From Oscillospiraceae bacterium (lineage in GTDB: Bacteria; Bacillota; Clostridia; Oscillospirales; Ruminococcaceae), in assembly GCA_009784625.1 (NCBI GenBank), contig WRBI01000016.1, forward strand, positions 1-44,902: a DNA stretch of 44,902 bases, read 5' to 3'. Made by a program: the position numbers and the translations under genes. The notes beneath the pieces were generated by a model, which saw only the letters and a list, made by a program, of their open reading frames with translations, was not told where the DNA came from and ran no database searches. Positions 24,818-33,311 of the stretch are shown here, one piece after another (the stretch's first letter is position 1; each line of letters opens with the position of its first letter).

Positions 24818-27800
24818 TCTTTGATCTTCCACCCTTCACATTCGGCGCGCCAGTTTTCGTCCGTTTCGTTGGCGCTGGCGGTCGCGTTTGTCAAATCCAG
24901 TATGATTTCCGAAAACAGGCGGGGCGAAAGCTGTTCGATCTCGAACAGGTCTTCAGCCTTTATTTCGTCATAGATATAACTGCCGCGGTTAATGCTGCCC
25001 GCCTGATAAAATCCGACCTGCCCCACAGTGACGACTTCATCCGGCATAGGCGATACGTACATATACGAGCAGTAAACCTGCGCGCCCACCTGCCCGATCT
25101 CGCGGTACATGGTGTTAAAGCCGCCCGCGTCCTGCACACTGCCCTTGAACCAGTCGGCTTTTTGCAGCTTGCCCATCAAAGTGATACCCAGCATCCGCTT
25201 GCCCGCAAAACGCTCGACCACACGGGTTTCACCGGATTCCGGTTTGAAGACAGCGCGGTTTAGCTGCAACAGCGGCTGCCTTACGTCGTAATCTTCAAAC
25301 TGCTGCCGCCAAAGGGCGAGGGTGTCTTCGTCCATATCCAGCGGATGTACAAGGCCGATCAGCCCATCGCCGACCGCATCAAAGGTAAATTCATCCTCAT
25401 CCGGTTTGGTCAGGCTGCCGTCCTCCATATAGCGGAACGTCTCGCGCAAAACCTCGCCGTCGTACACCCCCCAGACAAGCCCGGCGGCAAAGCTGTGCAT
25501 GATCGGATTTTGCACAAACAGCTTCTCCCACGCGGGCACATCCCAATAGCGGCCGGCGGCCAGCGCCTGTTCCAGACGTTGGCTCTGCGCCTGCACAACC
25601 GATTTGAGGCTTTTCTTGAGGGCGGCGAATTCGTCTTTTGCGCGCTGTGCGGCGTCGTCTTTTGCGCCCGGTTTGGGCAGGGAAGCGATCTTTTTACCGG
25701 TGCTGTCCCGCAGTTCCACGTTCATTGCGGGGGTGAGCAGGGCGGTAAACTGCCGCGCGCCGTAGTCGATCACTTTTTCGCCCCGCCGGTCAAATCCCAG
25801 CGTTGGGATAATGCGGTCACCCAGCACTTCCGGGGTTACACCCAGCGCCTGCGCCGCTGCGCCAAACGCTTCGCCCGCCGCGCGGCGTACCTGTTTGTTT
25901 TTAAACTTGCGGGAAAACGAATCCACCCGCATCAGCGCAAGGTCACTGCCGCCCAAAGCCAGTGCGCGGACGGCGTCCGAGGCCAGCGCCCCGCGGGAGG
26001 AATCCGCCCAGACTTCGATCTGCCGCGCCAGCGTGGTGACTTGCGCGTCCCCCGCGTGAACGCCGTAAAGGAGCACGGCGGCTTTCTGTTTGGCGGGCGC
26101 GCCCGCCGCCAGCCACACCTCGTAGATTTCGACGGCCAGCGCGTTTAAGTCGCCCCCGTTTAGCAAAGCGCGGATTTCCATAATTTTTGGCGGCAAGTCA
26201 AAACTTTTGGCCGAAAGGATGGCGTGCAGATAAAAGAGCACGACCGCCTCATCCGCAGGGGCGGTGCCGTTCGCATTGCGGATAACCGGCGCCCCGCCGG
26301 GCAGTGCCCAGGCCAGCCCGCCTGCGGCATTTTTTGGCATATGGCGAATACAATAGGCGACAAGGCCGCCGGCGGCGTCATCTTCACCGGGCGGTAAATC
26401 GGATGCGCCCTCATATGCAAGGATCAAGCTCTGCGCCGCCTCGCGCACCGTTTTCTTTTTGCTGTCCAGCAGAGCGCGTACCTGTTCGGTCAAATCAGTG
26501 CGCGGGCGCAGATAACCGATCGCCGCCTCACGAATCTTTTTGGAGGAATCCCCCAAAGCGGCAAACAGGATAGCCGGGTCGTGGCCGGGCGCGGCGTCGT
26601 ACAAGGCTTGGAGCAAAAGCAGACGCGCTTCAAGCTCGACGCCCTTGTCGGACATGGCCGCCGCCACCCAGCCGGGATTGTGCAGGGCCAGCGCGCGCAT
26701 GATCTCGCTTAAAGCGGGTACTTGATCGGTAAAGTTGTAGTAAGGGTAAGCCGCGCTGAGCAGCAGCGTCTGCCCACAGCCAAAATCGATCGCTTTGCGC
26801 GCAATTTCGCTGCCGCTTATCCCCCGCGTCTCGCTCAGGTAGCGCACCGCCACCGGAATCACGACATTCTGCGGGTGATGCACCGCGGTGTACCAAAGAT
26901 ACCGCATCCAGACAGGGGACTCGGCGGGCAGGCTGAGGATTGCGATGTAATTGGTGTTTTTGCTGTAGTTGTACGTGTGGACGTGCATAAAGGCCTGGTC
27001 CAGCTTGGGCAGGCCGGCGGGGTCGCCCTCGCCGGTGACAAGCCAGGCGGCTACTTGGTCAAAGTAAGCATCGGTTGGGCCTTCACCAAACGCGCGAATA
27101 CTCAGCTCTTCGCAGATTTTAAGCGGCAGCGGCTGCCCAAGCTCTGCGAGCAAGAGATACAACTGTACCTGTGTGGCGGGCTGATCGGCCGAAGCAGCCA
27201 GCGCCGCGCCTGTTACATCCCGGTAGCGGGCCTGCCAGATATCCCGCCAGGGATTTTTGCTGCACAGCATCTGCTCGGCGACAAACGCGCACATATATTC
27301 CCGCGGAATGCCAAAGCCCGCGCAGGCGGATTCGATCGCCGCAAAGTACCCTTCCAGCTCTTGTTTCCCCGCTTCGTCTGATTGGCTGTACACGGTATCG
27401 TGGCCGTTCAGCCAGTTAATGGCGACATTGCCGCACAGGACATTGACCAGACCGCGGATAAACCTTGCGTTATTGGCGGCGCAAACCTGTCTTGCAAGCG
27501 CGTTTATATCCGGCAGCTTGTATTCGGTGAGCAAAAACGCCGCAAAGACAATGGGGTCGGGCGATTCCCCTGTGTACGAGGCCGCGGGCTGCCTGCGGCT
27601 GCCGTTTGCTTCTTTTCCCCACCGTTTGAGCAGGGCGTCCACCGCGGTTTTCATCTCATTTGTAAAAGTTTTCATAGTGTCCCGCAACAGCCCTGCCCGG
27701 GGCAGATCACCCTGCCCCGCAAGAAAAGCAAGGGCAAGAAGCCTCGGGTTTGGATCGGCTTTTTTGGCATATTCCGGCAAAGCTTTCGGGCTGCGCCGGG

Positions 27801-28224
27801 CAATCATATGCAAATGTCCAGGTATGTCGTGCCGGTAGTATGGCACTTCGTAAAGCAGATAACCGATCAGCCAGCTTTCGTCCATTCCGCTGTCGAGAAA
27901 CACTTCGGTCAGGCTTAGGCCGCTGTTTAAAAGCTGAAGGATCAGAGTGCGGTAAAACAGCTCGGACATACTGTGCGCAAGGATTAAGTAGCGCCCGACC
28001 CGGGTGAGCAGCTTTGGCTCTTTTTTACATTCGCGCGCAATCTGTTGACATTCCCGCCCACTGCTGTAAAAATGGCCGCTGTGTACATTTTTCAGCGAAC
28101 CCAGGGTAGACGTTACCTTCTCCAGTTTTTCCTGGCCGGTTAAGTAGCCCCCGACCAGCTGGATCTGGCTTTCGGTAAACTGCCGGCCGCTGACATGCAT
28201 AAGCTGTTCAATCATTACATTCAT
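24814..28224 (-). CDS. DUF4132-family protein (YehI/MolR-like) with HEAT-like repeats
   Basis: The product is 1136 aa. I chose the ATG at 28222-28224 because AGGGGG lies upstream; the longer frame runs into the promoter. Most of the protein is helical. The middle has HEAT-like repeats, for example SSKKIREAAIGYLRP followed by SKKKTVREAAQSL. The C-terminal ~250 residues match the DUF4132 region (starting around ALAAGRYWDVPAWEKLF). Large repeat proteins of this kind usually act as scaffolds or recognition subunits. It is the first gene of the six-gene operon. The family role is unknown; the E. coli relative was once linked to molybdate regulation without mechanism. Confidence 0.85.
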   Translation of the reverse strand: MNVMIEQLMHVSGRQFTESQIQLVGGYLTGQEKLEKVTSTLGSLKNVHSGHFYSSGRECQQIARECKKEPKLLTRVGRYLILAHSMSELFYRTLILQLLNSGLSLTEVFLDSGMDESWLIGYLLYEVPYYRHDIPGHLHMIARRSPKALPEYAKKADPNPRLLALAFLAGQGDLPRAGLLRDTMKTFTNEMKTAVDALLKRWGKEANGSRRQPAASYTGESPDPIVFAAFLLTEYKLPDINALARQVCAANNARFIRGLVNVLCGNVAINWLNGHDTVYSQSDEAGKQELEGYFAAIESACAGFGIPREYMCAFVAEQMLCSKNPWRDIWQARYRDVTGAALAASADQPATQVQLYLLLAELGQPLPLKICEELSIRAFGEGPTDAYFDQVAAWLVTGEGDPAGLPKLDQAFMHVHTYNYSKNTNYIAILSLPAESPVWMRYLWYTAVHHPQNVVIPVAVRYLSETRGISGSEIARKAIDFGCGQTLLLSAAYPYYNFTDQVPALSEIMRALALHNPGWVAAAMSDKGVELEARLLLLQALYDAAPGHDPAILFAALGDSSKKIREAAIGYLRPRTDLTEQVRALLDSKKKTVREAAQSLILAYEGASDLPPGEDDAAGGLVAYCIRHMPKNAAGGLAWALPGGAPVIRNANGTAPADEAVVLFYLHAILSAKSFDLPPKIMEIRALLNGGDLNALAVEIYEVWLAAGAPAKQKAAVLLYGVHAGDAQVTTLARQIEVWADSSRGALASDAVRALALGGSDLALMRVDSFSRKFKNKQVRRAAGEAFGAAAQALGVTPEVLGDRIIPTLGFDRRGEKVIDYGARQFTALLTPAMNVELRDSTGKKIASLPKPGAKDDAAQRAKDEFAALKKSLKSVVQAQSQRLEQALAAGRYWDVPAWEKLFVQNPIMHSFAAGLVWGVYDGEVLRETFRYMEDGSLTKPDEDEFTFDAVGDGLIGLVHPLDMDEDTLALWRQQFEDYDVRQPLLQLNRAVFKPESGETRVVERFAGKRMLGITLMGKLQKADWFKGSVQDAGGFNTMYREIGQVGAQVYCSYMYVSPMPDEVVTVGQVGFYQAGSINRGSYIYDEIKAEDLFEIEQLSPRLFSEIILDLTNATASANETDENWRAECEGWKIKE

Positions 28225-28307
28225 TGACTGCTTCCCCCTCTTTCTTAGCTGTTTGAATCCCTTGGGTGAGCCGACCGGGGGCAAGTCCCAACCGGGGCGC
28301 TGTTTAG

Positions 28308-28336
28308 ATTGTACCATGTTTGACAGCCGGACTCAA
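28308..28336 (-). promoter_or_regulatory. promoter of the MoxR operon
   Basis: On the minus strand TTGAGT (28331-28336), a 17-nt spacer and TACAAT (28308-28313) with an extended TGG immediately before the -10. The predicted start is near 28301, giving a leader of about 77 nt. Confidence 0.65.
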
Positions 28337-28378
28337 TGGTGCGTTTAAGGTAAAATCGGGCCGACCAAAACAAAAAGC

Positions 28379-28407
28379 ATGACATCCGTCATAAATCATG
28401 ATATAAT
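28379..28407 (+). promoter_or_regulatory. promoter of the small ORF and lipoprotein pair
   Basis: ATGACA (28379-28384), 17 nt, then a perfect TATAAT (28402-28407). It diverges from the MoxR operon promoter. Confidence 0.7.
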
Positions 28408-28459
28408 ATTCATTCCGGGATGTAAACACTATACGGATTCTTAACGGCCGCGCCTACGG
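28408..28459 (+). promoter_or_regulatory. shared leader motif, copy in front of the lipoprotein gene
   Basis: Exactly 18 nt after the -10 box comes ACACTATACGG (28426-28436), then nine nt and GGCCGCGCCTACGG (28446-28459). Both blocks recur, with the same distance from the -10 to the first block, in the ppc promoter region (32235-32283). No known riboswitch is recognised. Confidence 0.6.
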
Positions 28460-28578
28460 AGAGGGGTTCTTGTGTGGCGATTCACCTAACCATTTTCGCG
28501 CCGGACTGTTGATTGGCTTGTTGCTTGCAATCGCAAGAGCAGATATAACGAGCACTTGAAAGAGAAAGGTGGTACATA

Positions 28579-28704
28579 ATGAAGTAACCCTGGTCAAGTT
28601 TTATCGGCAGCGGCACTTTAGGCATCCCGCGAATTGCCGGCGCCGTCAAAAAAGCTTGTAAGCCCGAAAAACAAACAAAACAAGAGGAGACCGAAAAACA
28701 ATGA
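28579..28704 (+). pseudogene. small ORF interrupted by TAA at codon 3, coupled to the lipoprotein gene
   Basis: A good ribosome site (AAAGGTGG, 28565-28572) precedes ATG-AAG-TAA at 28579-28587. Beyond the stop the same frame stays open for 38 codons, reading PWSSFIGSGTLGIPRIAGAV and then a Lys/Gln/Glu-rich end. It closes with a TGA that overlaps the lipoprotein ATG as ATGA. No alternative start exists after the stop. It is either a gene disabled by one nonsense change, a recoded gene, or a regulatory two-codon ORF followed by chance reading frame. The product is not recognised. Confidence 0.5.
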
Positions 28705-29231
28705 CGAAGACAAGTAAACGCTTAACAATTTTTGCACTGGCCTTTGTGCTGATCCTTGCGCTCGCTGCTTGCGGTGGCGGCGGTGGCGGAGCCGACGATG
28801 TTCTGGAAGGTACCTACCTCTCAGAGGATGAGCCGGAAATGGTACTGCAGTTCACCGCGGCCGGGTTTACAATGTCCACACCCCTCGCACAAATGGATAT
28901 GCCCGAGCTTGAAGGCGACTTTGTCGTTAACGGCACCTTCACGATTGACCAAAGCGCGAGAACCATTGAGATGCATGTCGATGTGGACGCTTTAGAAAAC
29001 GACATCCGTGACCTGGTCGATAATATTCTTGCGCAGGACGAAGATTTGCAAGAGCTTTTGGCCGACCCCGAAACGGCAGACTTTGCCGAAGCGATGATTG
29101 GCGGGGTTGTTGACGCAATGATCGGGGTGATGATGGACGAGATTCTTGAAGAGGCGGAGGGCCTTGTCCTTGGTTTTGAAAATGATTTCAGCCGTCTTTA
29201 CGACGAAGAGACCGTGTGGGTTCGGCAGTAG
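28701..29231 (+). CDS. lipoprotein of unknown function
   Basis: The product is 176 aa, with a lipoprotein signal ending in lipobox LAAC (Cys24), followed by a glycine run. The mature domain is strongly acidic (pI low; many Asp and Glu) and has a beta-rich first half, like small DUF-type lipoproteins whose domain measures ligand or strain, then a helical stretch near 110-160. AAGAGGAG precedes the ATG. It is the second frame of a two-gene transcript. No family is recognised. Confidence 0.75.
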   Translation: MTKTSKRLTIFALAFVLILALAACGGGGGGADDVLEGTYLSEDEPEMVLQFTAAGFTMSTPLAQMDMPELEGDFVVNGTFTIDQSARTIEMHVDVDALENDIRDLVDNILAQDEDLQELLADPETADFAEAMIGGVVDAMIGVMMDEILEEAEGLVLGFENDFSRLYDEETVWVRQ

Positions 29232-29255
29232 AGCGCCACTTCCAAATTAACAGCG

Positions 29256-29300
29256 ATGCCCATTGCGATTTGAAAGACAATCGCAATGGGCATATTGTTT
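29256..29300. terminator. bidirectional intrinsic terminator
   Basis: ATGCCCATTGCGATT (29256-29270) and AATCGCAATGGGCAT (29279-29293) form a perfect 15-bp stem with an 8-nt loop, followed by TTGTTTT on the plus strand. It lies between the convergent lipoprotein and ppc genes. Confidence 0.8.
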
Positions 29301-29309
29301 TAAGGCGGA

Positions 29310-32087
29310 TCAGCCTGTATTGCGAAGCCCCGCTACAATTCCGTTAATCGTCAGCAAAACCTGGGTGCGCAGTTCCGCTTCCTCTTCCTCACCGAGCGCA
29401 CCGCTGCCATACAGCGCTTTAAGCAGGTCAACCTGTAAAAAGTTGAGCGGGTCAATATGGGGGGCGCGGTTGAGCGCCGATTCTCTGGCAAGCGGGAAGT
29501 GCGCCAACAGCTCATCAACCTCAGAAATACGCAGGACGATTTCCTTTGTCCTTTTGTATTCTTCCTCAATGCTTGCAAAAATCCGCTTGGCCGCCTCCTG
29601 ATTTTTCGCGAGGGGGATATACGCCTTGGCGATCTTCATATCCGCTTTTAACAGCGCGGCGTGCAGGTTGTTGATAATGGCGTTAAAGAGCGGCCACTCT
29701 TTATACATTTTGCGCATAAGCGCAAGGTTGCCGTCTTTGGCGCTTTCAAAAGCAGTAAGCCCGGTGCCGGCGGCATACCACGCCGGTATCAGCTGCCGGT
29801 TCTGCATCCAGCCAAACACCCAGGGGATTGCGCGCAGACTGGTAAAGCTGGGGTTCGCGACCCTGTGCATCGGGCGGGACCCAATGTTCAAATTCGCGAA
29901 GTTCTTCAGCGGCGAAACGTCGTTGTAATATTCAAACAGGTCGGCGTCCTCAAAGACGAGGGCGCGATATTTGGCGAATGCGGCCTGTGAAATTTCGTCT
30001 AAAGAGTCAACCCACTCATCCGGCTCAAGCTGTACATTGCTGTTCTCTGCCGATGCTTTTAATGTCGTTACAACCGTTTCAAGCAAGGTGGATGTCGCTT
30101 GTTCAAGGTTTCTGTGTCCGATTTCGGCCAGCAAATACCGCGTTGAGAGCACTTCGCCCTGTTCGGTAATTTTAACACCGTTCACGGCGCTTTGCGCAGG
30201 CTGGGAGACGATGCTGCGGTTCAGCTCGCCGCCGCCCCGCCCGAGCGAGCCGCCCCGTCCGTGGAAAAACTCGACGTGTATCCCATATTCTTTGGCCAGC
30301 TGGTTGATTTCGAGCTGTGATTTGTATATTTTCCAATTGGCTGTCAGTGTGCCGCCGTCTTTGCTGCCGTCTGAGTACCCGACCATGATCTCCTGATAAT
30401 CGCCCAACAGCGCAAGGTGATGCCTGTAAATTGGCACTTCAAACATTTTGCGCATGGTTGCCTGACAGGTTGACAAGTCCCCGATGGTTTCGAACAGTGG
30501 GGCAATTTTCAGCGTTGTTGTGATATGTCCGTCCGGGTGCAGGTAATAAAGGCCCGCTTCTTTCGCGAAAACCAATACCTCAAGCAGGTCACTCGGCGCC
30601 TGTGTCATGCTGATGATATATGTGGGGATCGCAACCGCCCCGAACGCTTCGTGCGCCCGTTTGATGGTCTGAAAGGTCGCGATCACTTCGCGCGTTTTTT
30701 CGCCGTAGCTCTCTCCGCGCAGCAGAAGCGGGCGCGGGTCGGTCAGCACATGAACGAGCGCCAGCTGCTTCTTTTCTTCAGACAGTGTCGCGTAATGGCT
30801 GGTGACGTTTACTTTCGCGAGAATCTCGTCCATAGCCGCTTCGTGCTCACCGCTGTGGTTGCGCACTTCAAGGGAAGCCAGGTGGAACCCGAACAACTCG
30901 ATCTGCCGGATAATCGTGTTGATTCGCCTCAGCTCATCCTGTGAGGGGAGATGAGTTTTTAAACTTGTGCGAATGATTCTAAGTTCTGCCAAAAGCTCAT
31001 CCGGGTTTTTGTATCCCATATCCGACACGCCGACTTGTGTCAGCCGAAAGCGCACAAAGGTAAGGGCGCGGCGATACATTTCTGTCTCTACCGGCCACTT
31101 TTGGGCGTCCGTCAGGTATTTGTCTTCTTTGTCGTTGACCAGCTCGACCAGCGCATCACTCACTTTGATACGGGTTGTGCAATAGCTGTAGCGGCTGATC
31201 AGATAGTCAAAGGTTTCGATGTATTTGGCGACAATCAGCTCGCGCTGAAGCTCTAAAGTTTTCCAGGTTATATCGTGGGTGACAAACGGGTTGCCGTCAC
31301 GGTCTCCCCCAATCCAGGAACCGAAGCGGAGGAAGTTGGGGATCTCCCACTTTTCGCCGGGAAAGTGTTTTTGCAGGTTGATCCGCAGCTTTCGGTGGAT
31401 ATCCGGCAAGATGTCGAAGAATGTGTTGTCAAAGTAATACAGGCCGCTTCTGACTTCATCCAATACGCCTGGCTTCTTGCTTGAAAGCTCATTGGACTGC
31501 CATAGAATCGTGACTTCGTTCAGGATATTTTCTTTGACAAACTCGACTTCTTTTTCTGTCAGAAAAGGGTTCTCAAGCTCTTGCAGCCGGACGCTCAGCC
31601 TTTTTTTGATATTTAGAATTGTGCGTTTGGTCGACTCTGTCGGATGCGCCGTGATGATCAGCCGCATAGAAAGGTGCGGAATCGCTTCTTTAATATCTTC
31701 AGCGCTGTACCCGGCCTCTTTTAGCTTTACAATCGCATTCTCAATCGAAAAAGGCTGAGATGTTTTTGTGTCTTCCAGCTCGTAGTGGTTGTTCATTCTA
31801 ATGCGGATGTTTTGTTCGGCAACGTCAACCAGAAGCAGATAAGCTGCAAAAGCGCGGATAACATCCTGCCGCACATCAAAGTCAAGTGCGGCGATTTCTG
31901 TTTTGATAGCGGTTTCGGTTGTTCCCGGCGCTTCGTCCGAGCGCCAGGCTTTCGCCAGCTCCCGAATTTTTTTAATTCGGTCTACCAGCTCCCGGCCGCC
32001 ATGTGTAAACAGAATCTCTTCGAGCATGTTATCCAACAGCTCAATATCGCGATTAAGCAACGCAATTGCGTTTGTATCTTGATTCAT
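29310..32087 (-). CDS. ppc: phosphoenolpyruvate carboxylase
   Basis: The product is 925 aa, the normal size. It carboxylates PEP to oxaloacetate. The catalytic His148 is in TAHPTEST. The conserved stretches GYSDGSKDGG and FHGRGGSLGRGGG are intact, and the protein ends in NTG as in the family. I chose the ATG at 32085-32087 with GGGAGA upstream; the longer frame is only open because the tandem promoter repeat is a multiple of three. Two promoters lie in the repeat at 32145-32283. In fermentative Clostridia the enzyme replenishes C4 acids. Confidence 0.96.
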   Translation of the reverse strand: MNQDTNAIALLNRDIELLDNMLEEILFTHGGRELVDRIKKIRELAKAWRSDEAPGTTETAIKTEIAALDFDVRQDVIRAFAAYLLLVDVAEQNIRIRMNNHYELEDTKTSQPFSIENAIVKLKEAGYSAEDIKEAIPHLSMRLIITAHPTESTKRTILNIKKRLSVRLQELENPFLTEKEVEFVKENILNEVTILWQSNELSSKKPGVLDEVRSGLYYFDNTFFDILPDIHRKLRINLQKHFPGEKWEIPNFLRFGSWIGGDRDGNPFVTHDITWKTLELQRELIVAKYIETFDYLISRYSYCTTRIKVSDALVELVNDKEDKYLTDAQKWPVETEMYRRALTFVRFRLTQVGVSDMGYKNPDELLAELRIIRTSLKTHLPSQDELRRINTIIRQIELFGFHLASLEVRNHSGEHEAAMDEILAKVNVTSHYATLSEEKKQLALVHVLTDPRPLLLRGESYGEKTREVIATFQTIKRAHEAFGAVAIPTYIISMTQAPSDLLEVLVFAKEAGLYYLHPDGHITTTLKIAPLFETIGDLSTCQATMRKMFEVPIYRHHLALLGDYQEIMVGYSDGSKDGGTLTANWKIYKSQLEINQLAKEYGIHVEFFHGRGGSLGRGGGELNRSIVSQPAQSAVNGVKITEQGEVLSTRYLLAEIGHRNLEQATSTLLETVVTTLKASAENSNVQLEPDEWVDSLDEISQAAFAKYRALVFEDADLFEYYNDVSPLKNFANLNIGSRPMHRVANPSFTSLRAIPWVFGWMQNRQLIPAWYAAGTGLTAFESAKDGNLALMRKMYKEWPLFNAIINNLHAALLKADMKIAKAYIPLAKNQEAAKRIFASIEEEYKRTKEIVLRISEVDELLAHFPLARESALNRAPHIDPLNFLQVDLLKALYGSGALGEEEEAELRTQVLLTINGIVAGLRNTG

Positions 32088-32144
32088 AGCCTGTCTCCCG
32101 CTGTGTTTTGTGTTATTTGCCATATGTGATCTAAAACCGGCACC

Positions 32145-32283
32145 GCCATCGAAATCCGTATAGTGTTCACGCCTTTCAGTGATCATTATGCCATGAGCGC
32201 AGCCATGGTATAATTGGCCATCGCCGTAGGCGCGGCCATCAAAATCCGTATAATGTTCACGCCTTTCAGTGATCATTATACCA
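32145..32283 (-). promoter_or_regulatory. tandem duplicated promoter-leader unit in front of ppc
   Basis: Two 49-nt copies (32235-32283 and 32145-32193) are identical at 46 positions and 90 nt apart. Read on the minus strand, the upstream copy has an extended -10 TGG-TATAAT (32275-32283) and the downstream copy TGG-CATAAT (32185-32193). Each is followed after 18 nt by ACAYTATACGG. After the first copy, GGCCGCGCCTACGG (32224-32237) can fold into a small GC hairpin. The same pattern occurs in front of the lipoprotein gene. Confidence 0.65.
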
Positions 32284-32305
32284 CAATTATTGGGTATCAA
32301 CAAGA

Positions 32306-33025
32306 TTACTGATCCACTGCCGCTTTTAGATAACCGCTGTCCAACAAATCGCGGTATTCCGGTTCAATATAAAACCGCATCAGCTGGCAGTAGTATTTCA
32401 TATTTTTGACGGTGGCACTTTGGGCGGTCAGCTTGCCGTCCAGCACATCCCGCAGAATACCCCGGTAGATAAGCATGGCAATGTCATTGAAGTCGATGGC
32501 GTTTTCAGACGAAAAAAAGCCGCTTTCCACGCAATCCATCAACATGATTAAGCTGCGGCGGTAAAGATTGCTTACCCCGATAATCTTCGAAATAGTGGGC
32601 AATCCATCCTTTTTGTTCTCAAACAGCTCGTAGTATTGCCGGGTATACGCATCCACTTTCTCGTCTATGCTGCCATAGAAGAGCAGGTTGTAAATTTCCG
32701 GGTCTCGAAAAGAGTACTCGCAAAAGCACTCGCTGATCACAAGATAAATTTCCACGGGATTTTTACACCCGGCCACCCGAAGCGCGATTTCATTGTTGTA
32801 TTCTTCCAGGTGTTTGAGGGTAGCGAGAAAGATTAAATGGTTCAGGTTATCAAAATAGTTGTAAAGCGTGGCGCTGGTATAGCCGGCCCTGTCTGCCACT
32901 TTTCGTATCGTTAAGGCGGCCACGCCCTCGTCTTGAATGATTTCATCCGCCGCTTCGATAAAATAGCTCATAATTCTGCGTTGACGCAGCTGTGCCCTGT
33001 CAGATGAATTGCCCATTCGACCCAA
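32306..33025 (-). CDS. TetR-family regulator
   Basis: The product is 239 aa. The start is TTG at 33023-33025 (GAGGCGG at good spacing) or the ATG at 33014-33016. Residues about 20-66 form the TetR helix-turn-helix (LTIRKVADRAGYTSATLYNY). The rest is the helical ligand-binding domain. It diverges from the carnitine-type operon, and both promoters in the spacer overlap palindromes, so it probably represses both itself and that operon; the ligand may be carnitine or a CoA intermediate, which is inference. Confidence 0.88.
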   Translation of the reverse strand: MGRMGNSSDRAQLRQRRIMSYFIEAADEIIQDEGVAALTIRKVADRAGYTSATLYNYFDNLNHLIFLATLKHLEEYNNEIALRVAGCKNPVEIYLVISECFCEYSFRDPEIYNLLFYGSIDEKVDAYTRQYYELFENKKDGLPTISKIIGVSNLYRRSLIMLMDCVESGFFSSENAIDFNDIAMLIYRGILRDVLDGKLTAQSATVKNMKYYCQLMRFYIEPEYRDLLDSGYLKAAVDQ

Positions 33026-33064
33026 TACCGCCTCGATGTTGTGATTATTTTATTGCACCAATAT

Positions 33065-33103
33065 ACTATAAGATAAATACATGAACAAAACAAGTATTTG
33101 TTC
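33065..33103 (-). promoter_or_regulatory. TetR-gene promoter overlapped by an inverted repeat
   Basis: On the minus strand TTGTTT (33088-33093) and TATAGT (33065-33070) have a 17-nt spacer. The inverted repeat GAACAAA-7 nt-TTTGTTC (33083-33103) covers the -35, a likely autorepression site. Confidence 0.5.
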
Positions 33104-33213
33104 AATATTTAAGCATATACTAAATATTTCCCAATATAGGTGGATTTTTATTATTCGAAATACCAAATAATCATTGTCATTATTTGTAGTTATGCCGAAA
33201 TTATAAATCGCAG

Positions 33214-33252
33214 TTGAATAATAATCATGATTATGTTACATTGTAGACAATG
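33214..33252 (+). promoter_or_regulatory. promoter of the carnitine-type operon with palindromes
   Basis: TTGAAT (33214-33219) and TACATT (33237-33242) have a 17-nt spacer. The spacer is almost filled by the perfect palindrome ATAATCATGATTAT (33221-33234), and a second one, CATTGT-AG-ACAATG (33239-33252), covers the start region. A regulator dimer bound here would block polymerase. Confidence 0.55.
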
Positions 33253-33311
33253 GTTCACATTGCCATTCCGAAGGATTTCGGATGGACATGATTTATTTAG
33301 GAGGAGTAGCA

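Noticed and set aside
32088-32303. N-terminal extension of ppc with a repeated ITERREHYTDFDG peptide
   Set aside because: The repeat is the duplicated promoter unit; the period of 90 nt merely keeps the frame open, and the real start at 32087 has a ribosome site and the usual Ppc N-terminus.
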